A DNA stretch of 64,000 nucleotides, from positions 12,710,001 through 12,774,000 of the forward strand of contig JAYKYS010000007.1 of NCBI GenBank assembly GCA_036924285.1, in the 5' to 3' direction. Of this stretch, positions 1 through 11,100 are shown piece after piece; positions within the stretch are counted from its first letter, which is position 1, and the number at the start of each line of letters is the position of its first letter. The position numbers and the translations under genes were made by a program. A model generated the notes under the pieces. The model did no database searches and was not told where the DNA came from. It was given only the letters and a program-made list of their open reading frames with translations. The DNA is from Asterella californica (lineage: Eukaryota > Streptophyta > Marchantiopsida > Marchantiales > Aytoniaceae).

Positions 1-264
1 GATGGTTGTTCGAGAGGTTGGCACATGTCATGTTTGACTCCACCTCTCAATGTCGTTCCTACTGGACGGTGGATTTGTCCTCGATGTATATAGCAGGGAT
101 AGCCGATTAGATCTTTGCGTGGTATGGATTGCAGACAGGCGACTAACGATGGGACGATGTAGCACCCGGCCTCTTGATCCTTGCACCCATGAAGGTGTAT
201 ATCACGTAGTTGGAATATGGAGCTATCTGGAGTTAGAGGGACCTAACCGTCAGTTAGGGAGACG
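1..264. other. Unassigned left edge
   Basis: I recognise no coding domain, LTR end or RNA here. Open frames are short and show no retrotransposon motif. It may be flanking DNA of the family-C fragment to its right. Confidence 0.4.
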
Positions 265-372
265 ATTGTGATACACTTGTGTATGTGTATGACATCGTCC
301 ATGTGTTATGTGTATGTGTGGTGTATCTCTGACAGCGATGTATGTTGTGTTGCGATGTGTATGCGCACGACA
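265..372 (+). repeat. 108-bp direct repeat, copy 1
   Basis: This GTGTATGTG-rich segment starts ATTGTGATACACTTG and ends GCACGACA. It recurs with few changes at 652-758. The two copies flank a truncated family-C LTR, so a tandem duplication of repeat plus LTR fragment is the simplest explanation. Confidence 0.75.
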
Positions 373-374
373 AC

Positions 375-651
375 TGTCACGTCAGTTTGGCACCTCGGTT
401 AGGTTGACCGAGTGCGAAGTGGCGCATCCCGATAAGGCCGTTAGTGCCATTAAGACGAGTTGGTGGGAGAGCCCACTAGAGATATACTTCACAGGTAGGG
501 CTTGGAGTTGAGCCTTCAAGCTCCAGGCTATGATGGATAGTCTAGTTGAGTGTAACCCGGATTCTCTTCGTGCTTAGAGTGGGTTTGGCTTGACCGTTTG
601 TGAGTAATCTTTGTTGTAGTGTTGGAGATGATAATTTCTATGTTCAGATTA
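375..651 (+). mobile_element. Truncated family-C LTR (first ~277 bp)
   Basis: The segment begins TGTCACGTCAGTTTGG and ends near TTCAGATTA. It is the same sequence, on the opposite strand, as the start of the C1 5' LTR at 62524 down to about 62245. It carries the LTR start but lacks the remaining ~930 bp, and neither side shows a convincing target duplication. Confidence 0.75.
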
Positions 652-758
652 ATTGTGGTACACTTGTGTATGTGTATGACATGTCCATGTGTTATGTGTA
701 TGTGTGGTGTATCTTTGACAGCAATGTATGTTGTATAGCGATGTGTATGTGCACGACA
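652..758 (+). repeat. 108-bp direct repeat, copy 2
   Basis: Second copy of the GTGTATGTG-rich repeat at 265-372, on the same strand. It abuts the start of methyltransferase-related coding sequence at about 759. Confidence 0.75.
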
Positions 759-969
759 CATTATCGTCGAATATTTCACTACTAGGGGTGCAAGATCTCA
801 CGTTTGTTGACACCATTCACTTGGTGATAGCCGAGTGATCATGTCAAGTTCACACGCGTGCTGGGAGGAGTCACGGTTTACATGACCCACAATCTAGTAT
901 GTTTTGGGAGATGTTACAACATCTCCAGATGCGTCAGATGGATTCTCCAATGTACATACTGAAGAACGT
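759..969 (+). pseudogene. Family-C (copy C2) DNA methyltransferase remnant, middle part
   Basis: Reading forward this matches the C1 methyltransferase (minus strand, 57413-57500). It runs from the LLGVQDLTFV-like stretch before motif IV, through the catalytic Ser-Cys-Gln at 839-847, to motif VI at 962-969. A TGA stop directly precedes Ser-Cys-Gln. The motif VI glutamate of Glu-Asn-Val reads Lys (AAG). The part before motif IV is missing and is replaced by the direct repeat. The frame resumes at 2817 after the inserted solo LTR. Assignment rests on motif order and on the better preserved C1 copy. Confidence 0.75.
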
Positions 970-2816
970 TGTCGTGTCGTGGACCAAAAAAATCAAATTT
1001 TGACTGTTATCGCTCTGAAGACACAGATGGAAAAAACAAGCTAGACCTCAGCTTACAGACTTTTGGTACAACTTTGGATCTTCACTTTCATCGCATCAAT
1101 GGATAGAGCTCGTTGTCAGCTTTCCATAGACATTTTGTCTACTTCATTTGGACGCCTAGTGGAGAAGTTACGAGACTCAAAAGATGGGTAAAACAAGCTA
1201 GACCTCAACTTACGTGCTTTTGGCACAACTCCAGATCTTCATTTTCATTACATCGATGGGTAGAGCTCTTTGTCAGCTTTCCATGGGCACTTCGTCTACT
1301 TCATTTAGACGTCTAGTGGAGAAGTTACGAGATTCAAAAGAAGAGAAAATCAAACTAAGCCTTAGTTTACTTTTGCTGACTGGGTATTTGTAGCTCCAAG
1401 TGCTATACTAAGGACGCAAAGGGCCTACTTGCTCATAATCTGATAATTCTTGTACGTACAGCGTCTGACGTAAGGGGGCAGCTTAAGAAGTTAGCTTGCA
1501 CCTACGACTTATTAGAAGACGGTTCGAGAGATTTATAAGTCTAATGCAAACACACAAGGCGTCGTTGGGTTTAGATTTATGCAGGCTACGCATTGATAAA
1601 GACAGTTTGTGGCGGATCGGGGGGTGTGTACTGAGAGAAATTGAGACGCATGAAGAGGATTTGGAGTGCTTCAGTTATCTGTGAAGGAGAGTTGGACCGT
1701 TCATACCGTTTCGGAGTCCAAACTTGCTGTCCTTGGATCCATCGGGATCAGAACACCGAGTTCTTCAAGAAATTGAAGACGATATGAAGTTTCATTGGGC
1801 GATTTGGGAGTTCTGAGTGAAATTGACTAGCAAGGAAGCGCGTCAGATTTTTGTTCGCCTGCGACCTGAGATTGGTTTGTTCTTCGTGATCGGTGAGCCA
1901 AGCTCTTCGTTCTTGGTGCCTATGCGATCAAAGAGTCTTCATCTACACATAGGAGAAGACCGTATGTGGATTGGATTGTTGGTTTGGATGTGGTGAGCGA
2001 GTTTGAGCCGTAGGGAGTCGATTTATGTCAGTTTTTTGCATCTGCGATCGAATTTCTTGCGTGGTTTTGCGAGGTGAACTCCAAACGGTTTGTTTGGAGT
2101 CTCATTGGGTTAAGGGTAGATAGATCACCTACTAGAGAAGACAGATATCAGATCAAGCAATCCGTTTGAGCGGTGCGTGTGATTTTAAGCCGTAGGGAAT
2201 AGTTTTTGAAAGTTCGGTCATTTAGGACCAAAAATCGGTGATATCTCGACTATCGTGAGTTGGATCTGAAGGTTTCTTGGACCAACGGAGTCAAGGAAGA
2301 AGATCCTATCGACATCTGAAGACTGTTTGACGAACGGAGAAAGTTCTTAGATAAGTTTTTTTCAGTTCCTTCGTTACGGTTTTCATCTTTTTGAGTTCGT
2401 TAGAGTTCTAGTTGGTTATGTACAGCTTGTGGTAGCTAGCTTTAGCTAAGAGCTTGTACACGGATGTTGTTTGGACTTGGGTTTGAATCGTGTGATACAG
2501 GTGCAGCTCTTTTTGTTAGCAAAGAGATGTTTCTTTTATTTTAAGCTACACTTCGATAGTTTGGGTCTAGGTTGAGATTCAAAGACTCGTTTTGGGAGGG
2601 TTTTGAAGCAGATTACAGACCGCTCTGGTCTGTTTCTCATTTTGTGCTCTTAGGGTGAAAGAACCAACAGTGTATGTACATTGAGAGTTAATATATATTG
2701 CGGCGTCCGTTTTTGTGCTTGTTTCTCTCTTTCTTGTCTCTGTTCAGCACACTACATCTTCAGAGCCAAGAACCTCGCGTTTTCTGGACATCCTTCACGT
2801 AAAATCTGACACAACA
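970..2816 (+). mobile_element. Family-D solo LTR (D1)
   Basis: The 1847-bp unit starts TGTCGTGTCGTGG and ends CTGACACAACA. It is flanked by ACGT at 966-969 and 2817-2820. The empty site is visible in C1 near 55264, where AACGTTCC runs uninterrupted. No internal coding region is present, so this is a solo LTR left by LTR-LTR recombination. A TATA-like run (2688-2700) lies about 120 bp before its end. The related D2 (55388-57408) sits in the same gene of C1, 174 bp longer because of an extra 157-bp repeat. Confidence 0.88.
1041..1354 (+). repeat. 157-bp tandem repeat inside the D1 LTR (two units)
   Basis: The CTAGACC/CTAAGCC landmark recurs at 1041, 1198 and 1355, exactly 157 bp apart, giving two full units and the start of a third. 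Each unit holds the same AGAGCTC...GTCAGCTTTCCAT stretch. The D2 LTR has three full units with the same period. Confidence 0.85.
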
Positions 2817-3516
2817 ACGTCTCTTTGTTGGGTGATGGTCGTGCACAGATGATGACGAGTGTGCATCAAGTGCAGTCTTGAATTAGACCGATAGTGCTGT
2901 TGGATGCAGCGAGAGTGAGATCTCGTGCACGTCATCGATGATTGTGGTGGATGAACTGTTATCGAGGGAGGTGTTCAAGCATGCACATGATGTAATGAGA
3001 CGACCAGCGCAACTCACGATTGATGACATCTTGGATGCAGAACGACGATCTCAAGTAGTGAGAGTCGTCAATGGAGTCACCTATGTCAATGATGAACTTA
3101 ATGGGACGACCTAGGGCATCGTTGTCCACTTTGGTGAGCTTCCTAGTGTCACATGCTTACAAAGATGGAGGACTTGTACTTATGTGGGATGCTCAATTAC
3201 AACAGTTGGTGGAGTCCAATGCCAATAAGAGAGAGCGAGCGATGGATTTCTCTATGAATACGACGATAGTAGCTTCGGTGTCGGAGGCTTCACGTCGTCA
3301 AGTGTTGGATCAAGCAATGGACTTGAACTGCTTGACTTGGATTGTTAGTCTTGGATTGGCTGAGCAGCCGATACAATCGATGGATGTTATTGCTCGGGCA
3401 CTTCTGAGCTCTTTGTCCATCGAGTCGATGGAGACAAAGACTGAGGGTGAGACATGTAGAGTTCGTCGTCCTTGGACATCATGAGATGTAGTAGGAGAGA
3501 GTGTGGAGCTTGCAGT
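2817..3516 (+). pseudogene. Family-C (copy C2) DNA methyltransferase remnant, C-terminal part
   Basis: This continues the methyltransferase after the D1 insertion. It covers the segment after motif VI, the region matching motif VIII of C1, and the open stretch 3071-3484. That stretch holds the RERAM element and the AMDLNCLTWI stretch that corresponds to motif X. Motif X begins Asp-Gln-Ala-Met at 3308-3319 where C1 has Gly-Gln-Ala-Met. Stop codons occur near 2880-2890. Similarity to C1 (54596-55387) ends sharply near 3516, so RT is missing. Confidence 0.75.
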
Positions 3517-3616
3517 CGAATTGTTCAACCATCTACATAACACCTTCTAAACGTTGCAGTTCTCTCATGGTGACTTCTATTCTTGTTCGTGGTTTCAGTC
3601 CTTGAGTGAAATGATC
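3517..3616. other. Short unassigned junction
   Basis: Similarity to family C ends at about 3516, and the recognisable gag on the opposite strand ends at 3617. It probably holds the decayed continuation of that gag, but I cannot show this. Confidence 0.3.
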
Positions 3617-4129
3617 TTAAGCTTCAATCTTGTCCATCATTAGAACCTGCATCATGATATTCTTGAATTGGACGATATCGCTTTGTGCGAAACCAAGGTG
3701 CTTCAGCTCCACAGACAATCTCTTGCAACCTTGGTTGCATTGACGATATGGAAATGAGAAGCCAATGCAACCTTGGAGTCTTGCCATGAAGAAATTGATG
3801 CAATGTATTGACATCGTATTTGTTTCAAATAAAATCGCCACTAGATTTGATGCGAGTAAGACTCGACCTCGATCGTCATGTAGATTTGTTGCTCCAAAAT
3901 ATTGTTCACAATCAAGCAAGAAATTCTCCATTGCTCTAGGAAAACTCTTTCCTTCGAAGAGTCGAGGTTTTGGAAATTTCAGTTGATTGTTCTTCTCACG
4001 GAAGCCTGCTCTCTCAAGTATGGACAATTGCTCTCTTACATGCTCTTTCCCTTTTGAACGCCTAGTGAGATATTCAATATGTAGTTGCATGAGAAGAATG
4101 ATATCAGGACTCGTTGATACGTTGGTCAT
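3617..4129 (-). pseudogene. Gag fragment of a gypsy element (family F)
   Basis: The 170-residue open frame has the look of a plant chromovirus-type Gag N-terminus: a basic, Leu-rich start, then FPKPRLFEGKSF and MENFLLDCEQYFGA, which resemble the usual KPFNGKRD...ENFLWDMEQYF block. The conserved Trp-rich stretch that should follow (WWRTR in the family) is absent and is replaced by unrelated sequence, so the gene is damaged. It lies 272 bp downstream of an LTR and primer site on the same strand, where gag should begin. Capsid function is inferred from the family. Confidence 0.6.
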
Positions 4130-4400
4130 TGCTCTATCTATCTATTGTCTATCAATCTCTCTTTTTCCTTCATCCGGATGCTAAGTCAAAACATATAGAC
4201 AACAATCCATCTATTCTCATATAAAACAATTGGGAGAATCATCAGTTCATCTGATTTCATAAAGCATTTAAAAAAGCTTGACCAAAACGAGAGGTGATAA
4301 TTTGCTAGAAATGATGCTTCTTTGTTACATGGATCTTGAAATCTCAACGAAGCAGTGGAAACTGATCTGGTGGTCTGTAGACTCCTTCCATCTTATCCAT
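4130..4400 (-). other. Family-F untranslated leader
   Basis: AT-rich sequence between the primer site and the gag start. No ORF or structure is recognised. Confidence 0.5.
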
Positions 4401-4412
4401 GCTCCGATATCA
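4401..4412 (-). promoter_or_regulatory. Family-F primer binding site (decayed iMet type)
   Basis: On the minus strand the sequence after the LTR reads TGATATCGGAGC. It differs by two transitions from TGGTATCAGAGC, the complement of plant initiator tRNA-Met. It starts one base after the LTR end. Confidence 0.6.
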
Positions 4413-4413
4413 A

Positions 4414-4853
4414 TGTAAAAGATCAGAATTGAGGAGAGGAATCTTTGATACAAATGTAAAAGATCAAAATCAAGGAGAGGAATAGGAAGTGAAACCAAGA
4501 GGAAAACTGAAAATAGAAGGAAACTCCGTATGCCAGAGTTGGTCACAAGCTTTGGTATTTATAGTCTAGAGTATACAAGGCTTCTTCTTGAAGTTAGCCG
4601 TCTACTTCTATCATAATGTAACTGTTAACTTTCTCATGAAGTTAGTCGTCTACTTCTTTGGGAAGCAACCTCAGTCTCACTAAGTTTCCTAAGTACATTA
4701 TTCATTCAATATAGTAGAAGCTTCTTAAGTACCTTACTAAAATATTCTTATGAAGCTTCTAGATAGTACATACTTCTAACTCTAGATAACTTATACTATA
4801 ACTTTAGAGAACTTTAGCTTAAGTTTCTACTTACTCAAATGTGTACTGTTACA
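4414..4853 (-). mobile_element. Family-F LTR (440 bp)
   Basis: On the minus strand it starts TGTAACAGTACAC and ends CTTTTACA, followed by a primer site and gag. A CTATAAATA box lies at about 4556-4565. Two near-identical AAAGATCA...GGAGAGGAAT stretches (about 4418-4444 and 4458-4485) sit at its end. No partner LTR is in the window. Confidence 0.65.
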
Positions 4854-4949
4854 TCTCTTTACAGTGAAATATAAATCAAAAGTAAATAAAAAATGGTAAA
4901 AATAAACATTGATAATATGTGAGTATCACAAAGAACATCCTCTCACATT

Positions 4950-5390
4950 GATAAACTTGAACAATTAGGTCTTTTATCGTTAGTCAACACAAAAGTGGAT
5001 GCTGTCAATGAATTTGTTGCACGAATTCAACGATGAGTAGAAAAAGCAAAGGTGAAATTGTTGCTCACAATCGGCAGAAGTTGAAGAACCGACATGAAGA
5101 ATTCACGATTGTGATCAAGTGTGGTTATCCGCAACCAACATTATGTTAATCAACACTCGTAAATTCAGCCTTTATTTCATCGGCCTTTTTCTTGTTGTTC
5201 ATAGAGTAGGAGCAGTTGCTTATCATCTCTAACTTCTAGCTCACATGAAGCTCGTCCGACTTTTCACATGTCCTTATTACAATGCTATGCACCATGACTC
5301 AATAAATTCGGGACTTCGCATGAATCTCGCTCTCTTTCTCATAACATTGATGGCCAAGAATTTCAAGTGGAGAGCATCTTGAAGAAACAC
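4950..5390 (+). pseudogene. Decayed chromovirus integrase C-terminus
   Basis: Across several frames I can read pieces in the right order for the end of a plant chromovirus integrase: VNEFVARIQ, LAHNRQKLKNRHEEF, DQVWLSATNI, NTRKFSLYFIG, HRVGAVAYHL, then EFQVESIL near 5350. The last resembles the start of a chromodomain. The family pattern is GD-VWL...RKL-P-YIGPF...VG-VAYRL-LP. At least two frameshifts and a TGA make it a pseudogene. Its orientation is opposite to the adjacent family-F LTR, so it is probably a separate copy. Confidence 0.6.
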
Positions 5391-5662
5391 TGTCCTGTTG
5401 CGCAATTACTTAGTATGTAAACTACACGTATAAATAAGTTTTGCGCACATTTGTATAGTTTGTGAAGTAATTAGGTGAAAATTCTTGCTTACATGAGCTT
5501 AGAATGCTCTGATTTTTGCTAGAGGTCTCCAAGGTGTGCAAAAGGACAAGGTTGAGTCTTTTAAATTCCTATTGGTCCATCAAAAAATAGAGATATGTTG
5601 TCATCTATCTAAGGGAGCACTTCGAACAAGAGATGGATTTAAATCAGCTCTCGTTAGTAAAC
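5391..5662. other. Unassigned spacer
   Basis: No LTR end or domain recognised. A short frame (from 5536) has no known similarity that I can name. Confidence 0.3.
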
Positions 5663-7216
5663 TTGTGGTGCCCACAATTTGCAAGATTGGAGATTGTAGT
5701 GTCGCAAGATTACTCCTTTTGCCCATTTAGTATGCAAGATATCGTTCCCACAGAGGATTTGCACAAGTAACGCTGCTCTAAGTTCTAAGATCTTCAAACA
5801 CACAAACACACAGGTTTTGCCTAGAAATCCTGTCTTCTCACAAAACCACACGTCTCCTAGACCCTTCAAAAGGTGCTCTGGACCTAAACAAACAACTACT
5901 AACTAAAATATCACACAACTATTCACAGAGAAGCTCGGGAAGACGCTTCCTGCTTCCAGGTCATTTCTTTCGGTCTTCTCAGTATCGTCTTCCCGAAGCA
6001 ATTCTCGGCTTCTGGGGGTTCAACTCGGCTTCTCACACCTCCAGAAGACTGCTCTTGCTTCACAGAAGTCGACTAGCAACAGCCGTTACACCTTATTCTC
6101 TCTCTCTCTCTCTCATTCCAACAGTTTAGATTAATCACATGATGTATGCCCCCTGTAGCCTTCCCAGTCTTCTGCCTACTGAAACGGTCTTCCTGCAGCA
6201 CTACAACGACATTCACCTTCACGGAAGCTGAATAGAAGTCTCGGAAGCTCACTAGAAGAAGGTAAGAAGATGGGGAAGAAGGGAAAATCCAAACGAGAGA
6301 AAAACAAAATGAAAAGGAGAAATTAAGATTCCGACAGGCTTCTAGTCCGGATCCTGACTAACAAGCCATCCCTGCTTGTAATAGTTTGGGGAGGAAGACA
6401 ACAAACGTGCGTACAGTTGCACCGTCTTCTACTTGAGGATGTCGTCTTCTGCTGTGAGAAGAAGGCTTCTTTCTTCTTCTCTCGCTGCTCAGACTACTCT
6501 ATCTTCTGAGATCTCTTATCCATAAGACCGTCCGTACGTGGATCCGAAGTGCTCCACTGGACGAACCAAGCTGCGAATCTGCACAACTGCTGACAGTCAC
6601 CGCCACTCAAGAAGAACGCTTCTCATGCATAATCGGGAGTGAATTCAAGGAAATCCTCCACCCAGAAGACACGGACAAAGCTTCTGCACTCAAATCAGCA
6701 ATCCATTCTCCGAGAAGAAGGCACATTGGTGTTGGGAAGCTCACTCCCTCTACTTTCTGCTCCTACTCCTCGACACATCAGTCTAGCCAACAGGACTACA
6801 CGAGGATGCCATTCTCTGTTCCTAAACTTTCCACTACCTCCATCTACATCTTCAAATCACTGCTGGCGACGAGCATGCAGACCCCTCCGGTGTAATCGTA
6901 TGTGTCTAACATCGGATGTAGTGTACATTGTGCGTAATGTGTCCTTATTCACAGTGAGGCATATGTGTCTCATGTGCATGAAATCCTACTCTTCGATCCT
7001 ACTTATGCATCTGCCTTGAGGCGCAGAGGAAGTTCTCCTCCAATCCTCAATTACAACCAGGGAGAGATGAGCGCTGTCAGAAGGCTGCCACTCCACATGC
7101 AAGCGGTTCCCCTTCTTAATTAGCCATCCACCTTACTACTCCTGCGCTGTCTACTCTATCACATGGTCATCTATCTAATATTACACTAAACTGCCACCTC
7201 CTAAGATAACATGTTC
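5663..7216 (+). mobile_element. GAAGAC-rich G-like retroelement piece (left)
   Basis: It begins TGTGGTGCCCACAA, nearly the same LTR-like terminus found inverted at 44219, and like that region is loaded with GAAGAC/GTCTTC (about 11 by eye). It contains a (CT)n run at about 6093-6113. No coding domain is recognised; the 126-codon frame at 6639-7019 has biased Ser/Arg content and looks fortuitous. It is cut at 7217 by the A1 LTR. Membership in the same family as 41741-44219 is inference. Confidence 0.4.
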
Positions 7217-8136
7217 TGTAAAACCCTCCGCGGTCCTATCGATCAACTACCCCCCCCCCCCGATCTCTCAACCTCCACGATCGTCTTTGATGAATCTGCA
7301 AATGTCGGGCCTGTCTCTCACTCAGGGGTCACCTCTGATGGCTTTGATGGAAGCACACCATGAACTTGAAGGGAAAAATGCTAAGTTCACTCATTCATAC
7401 ACTCACAAACTCATCAACTAAAAATCTCCATAAACTCATCAACTAAAATCTTCCATTCTAACAACGTCTCTCAAGTTCTCACATGCTAAAATTATCCCAC
7501 ACTCTCTATATTACTCAAGTTGTCATTACGACGATGTGAAAACAAGGATGAGGAGCTCTTCTCTACTCCTCTATTTATACATTCTAGGTTTTTACTTTGG
7601 TATCCTCGGGTAACTCAGCCGTAACTACTTTTACCGGGTTTTACTAAGATATTACTTAAGATAAGAGCATTAATCACATGGGCTTCTTACCTTTTCACAT
7701 GGGCTTATTCCTTCAAAGTCAAAAACTTCTAGAAGGATTTTGGAATATTCTCAAGGAATCTCGAATTTCCACCCCCCTCTACACTAGGACCCACTAAAAA
7801 GGAAACATGTGGAATCTCTTCTTGTTTTTAATGCCCACAAAGTCCACAACTTTAATCCAACCACTCATATCAAGTCAAAAAGGAGATAATGGATACTTTC
7901 CACCTTCTTTCTACCTTTTAGACAAGATGACAAGATAGTAGTGCTCACTCTTTAGGAAATATTTGAATTCTGCCAAAAGTACAGCTAAGTTTAACCATAA
8001 CTAACTTTTAGCTAGTCATGACTAACTTGATACCTCCTTAAAGTACTTTGGCAGCAAATAAACATTCTCAACACTTAGTTATAACTAAATACCTTACTAA
8101 TAGACAAACTTCCTATGTGTAACATAGGTCGTTACA
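7217..8136 (-). repeat. A1 3' LTR
   Basis: On the plus strand it runs TGTAAAACCCTCCGCGG to GGTCGTTACA. A pyrimidine tract complementary to the family-A purine tract (TTTTACCCCCGGAC) follows at 8137. It contains a 12-C homopolymer (7250-7261) where A3 has 6 C. Confidence 0.92.
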
Positions 8137-8149
8137 TTTTACCCCCGGA

Positions 8150-11100
8150 CTAAATTTTCGCTCCGTCCTCGGAGTGAAGAGAGAACTTTCGTCAATGAAA
8201 CAGCTTCAACTTGTCATGGTTGACCCAATCGAATCTCCTTCCTCCCAACTCCTGAAGGTCATATGTGAAGTTGCTCCACACCTTGTCTACAACAAAAGGA
8301 CCAAAATATCTAGGAAGAAACTTCTTCCTAGCCCTCTTGAATCTGATAGCATCATACAACATTATCCAATCTCCGACTTGAAAGGATTTTACCTTCATCT
8401 TGCCCAACCGTTTGTCGTAACTCTTCTTTTGATACGCCTGAGCTCGTTCCATCCGGATCATTGCTACCGCTCGAGTCTCTTCCAACTCCATGAGTTGCTC
8501 TCTTCTTGATCTGACCACGTCTTCTCCCCTCGACCTCTTTAACTTTCGTTGAATAGTTTGAAAAGTATCCAATTCGAATTGGATCGGCAACTTGGACTCC
8601 GCTCCATAAACTAGTCGAAATGGAGAGTACCCAGTAGAAGTCTTTGTTGTCGTTCGGTATTCCTATAAGATGACATGTAGCCTCTTATCCCAAGTATGTT
8701 TCGTAGTCTCAACACCAGCATCTTTGGCGAGCATCATACAAAGTGTAAGATTGGTCTTCTCCGCAAGATCATTAGCATTTGGTTTGTATGAGGTTGTTAC
8801 TCGTGGCTTGATAGAAAAGTGTTGTAGCATAGCAGTAGTCATGCTCTCTATAAACTCTCCTCCTCTATCCGAGACCAACACTAACGGACATCCAAATCTT
8901 GTGATGATCCTCTCCCATAGGAATCTTTCGACTTCTGTTTCATTGGTCTCTCTCAAAGGTCTAGCCTCTACCCACTTGGTACAATAGTCAGTGACGACTA
9001 CAATGTATCTATTGCCTCGAGGTGTCTTATTAAGAGGACCTACAAAGTCAATATCCCACTTCTCAAATGATCCTAACACGGGAATTGATCTTAACGGAGG
9101 TGTTCTAGTAGACTTCAGAGCAAATGCTTGACATACGTTGCAAGTTTTGCAATAGTCTAAACACTCTTTGAAAATCTCTCTCCAGTGGTAACCCGCATCC
9201 AAAATCTTGAAGACTGTTATCTTACCAGCAAAGTGATCTCCGCAAACAGTTCCGTGGTGAAACTCGTGCATTAGCTTGAATGTCTCCTTCTGACCAACTG
9301 CTCTCCTTAGTAACCCATCTGCTCCTTGATGAAACAGAATTCCCTCCACCATGGTGTAAGGTTTGCATCTCTTGATCAACGCGTTACGTTCTCGGGTATG
9401 CATACCTTCTGGAAAAGAACCATCTGCAAGGAAACTCCAGATTTTCTTGTACTCGTCCGGTATCTCCTCAATGCTTGTGATAGTCATCAGATGTTCGTCT
9501 GGAAATGAATCATCAAACGGTTCTTCTCCCTCATCATCATAAGCCCTCGACAAAAGATAAGCATTCGTATGCTTTTTCCCTGGTCTATCTTCGATCACGT
9601 AATCGTATTCTATAAGAAGGATCTTCCAATAGGCAATACGACCTTCGACATTAGGCTTATTAAAGATATACTTTAAAGCCTTGTGATCTGTGACTATGGA
9701 AAATTTCCCTCCTAGCAAGTAATGTCGGAATTTCTTCAATCCAAAGATCACCGCTAATCCTTCTCGTTCAGTCACGGAGTAATTCTTCTCCGTTGGCACC
9801 ATCTGCCTACTAGCATAAACTATAGGATGATCATGCCCCTCTTCATCTAACTGACTTAATGTACACCTGATAGCTACATACAGAATAAATGCTTTACTCC
9901 ACTCAAGTTTAGCAAGTATAGGAGCTGTCACCAATGCTTTTTTCAGCTCCTCAAATGCTTCCTTTGCCTTCTGATCATGCACTATCAAGTCAAACTCAAC
10001 TCCCTTCTTCATGTACAAAGTCAAAGCTATTGCTTTGTTTGAGAAGGAAAAAACAAACCTACGATAATATCCAACCATGCCAAGAAACTGTCTCAACTTT
10101 GTCAAGTTGATCAGAAATGAAAGATCCACAATCTTCTTCACCTTCTCAAGATCTATCGCAATTCCATTCTTGGAAATGATGTGTCCCAACAGTAGATCTT
10201 CTCCGCAGCCAAAGATGCACTTCTCTGGATTTAGAGAAGCGTTGGCTTGCTCCAACCGCTGCAAAACTTTGATCACATGATCAAAGTGGTCCTCCTTTCT
10301 TCCGTACACACAGAAATCGTCAATGAAATCTCGAACAAACTTCCCTATGAATGGTTCAAACACTTTGTTCATGAACCTTTGAAACGTGGCCGGAGCATTA
10401 CACAGTCCGATGACGTCACCCGAAATGCAAATGTTCCCCAAGGAGTAGTGAAAGTAGTCCACTGTTGGTACTCTTGTGCTATCTTGATCTGGTTATACCC
10501 ACTATAACCATCACCAAAGTTGTACCACTCATGACCAACAACTTCCTCCAAAATCTCATCTATAAATGGTAGAGGATAATAATCCTTCTTGGTAACTGCG
10601 TTCAACTTCTTATAGTCTATGCACACTCGTAGCTTATCATTCTTCTTCTTGACAATCACAATGGGTGAAACCCATTCTGAGTTCTCCACCTCATAGATAA
10701 AACTCGCCTCCTTCAACTTGTCTATCTCCTCCTTGACCATCATTGCCGTTGTGGGATTGACCCCTCTCTACTTCTGTCGAACTGGTCTTGCGTGCTCCTC
10801 CAATTCGATTCGATGAGTCTCGAGAGTCACCTCCTTCAAATCCTTGTAGCTGAAAGCAAACACATGGATATATTTTCGAAATATATCTAGGAACCTACTT
10901 TTCTCTTCTTGAGTGACATTGATACCAAACTTCAAGGTAGAGAGTCTTCTCACAATCTCTGCCTCACTCAACTCTTCTTTGTCACGGTCTTTCTCCACTG
11001 CTGGTCGAGGCAACAAGTCAATAGCACTAAGCTGATGTAATGATTCATCTCGATCAAATCCTTCGTCCTCAGACGAGGATTCTTGATCGTAAGAATCTCT

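Noticed and set aside
528..785. Overlapping frames on both strands in GTGTATGTG-rich DNA
   Set aside because: Low-complexity repeats produce Met/Tyr/Val-rich and His/Thr-rich frames; they cross the direct repeat and LTR fragment boundaries.
1041..1354. CRISPR-like regular spacing
   Set aside because: The 157-bp units are contiguous tandem copies without short repeats and unique spacers, inside an LTR.
6093..6113. (CT)n run as a feature of interest
   Set aside because: A short ordinary microsatellite.
8663..10743. Programmed frameshift between the two RT frames of A1
   Set aside because: A2 and A3 have one continuous frame here, so the A1 shift is decay.
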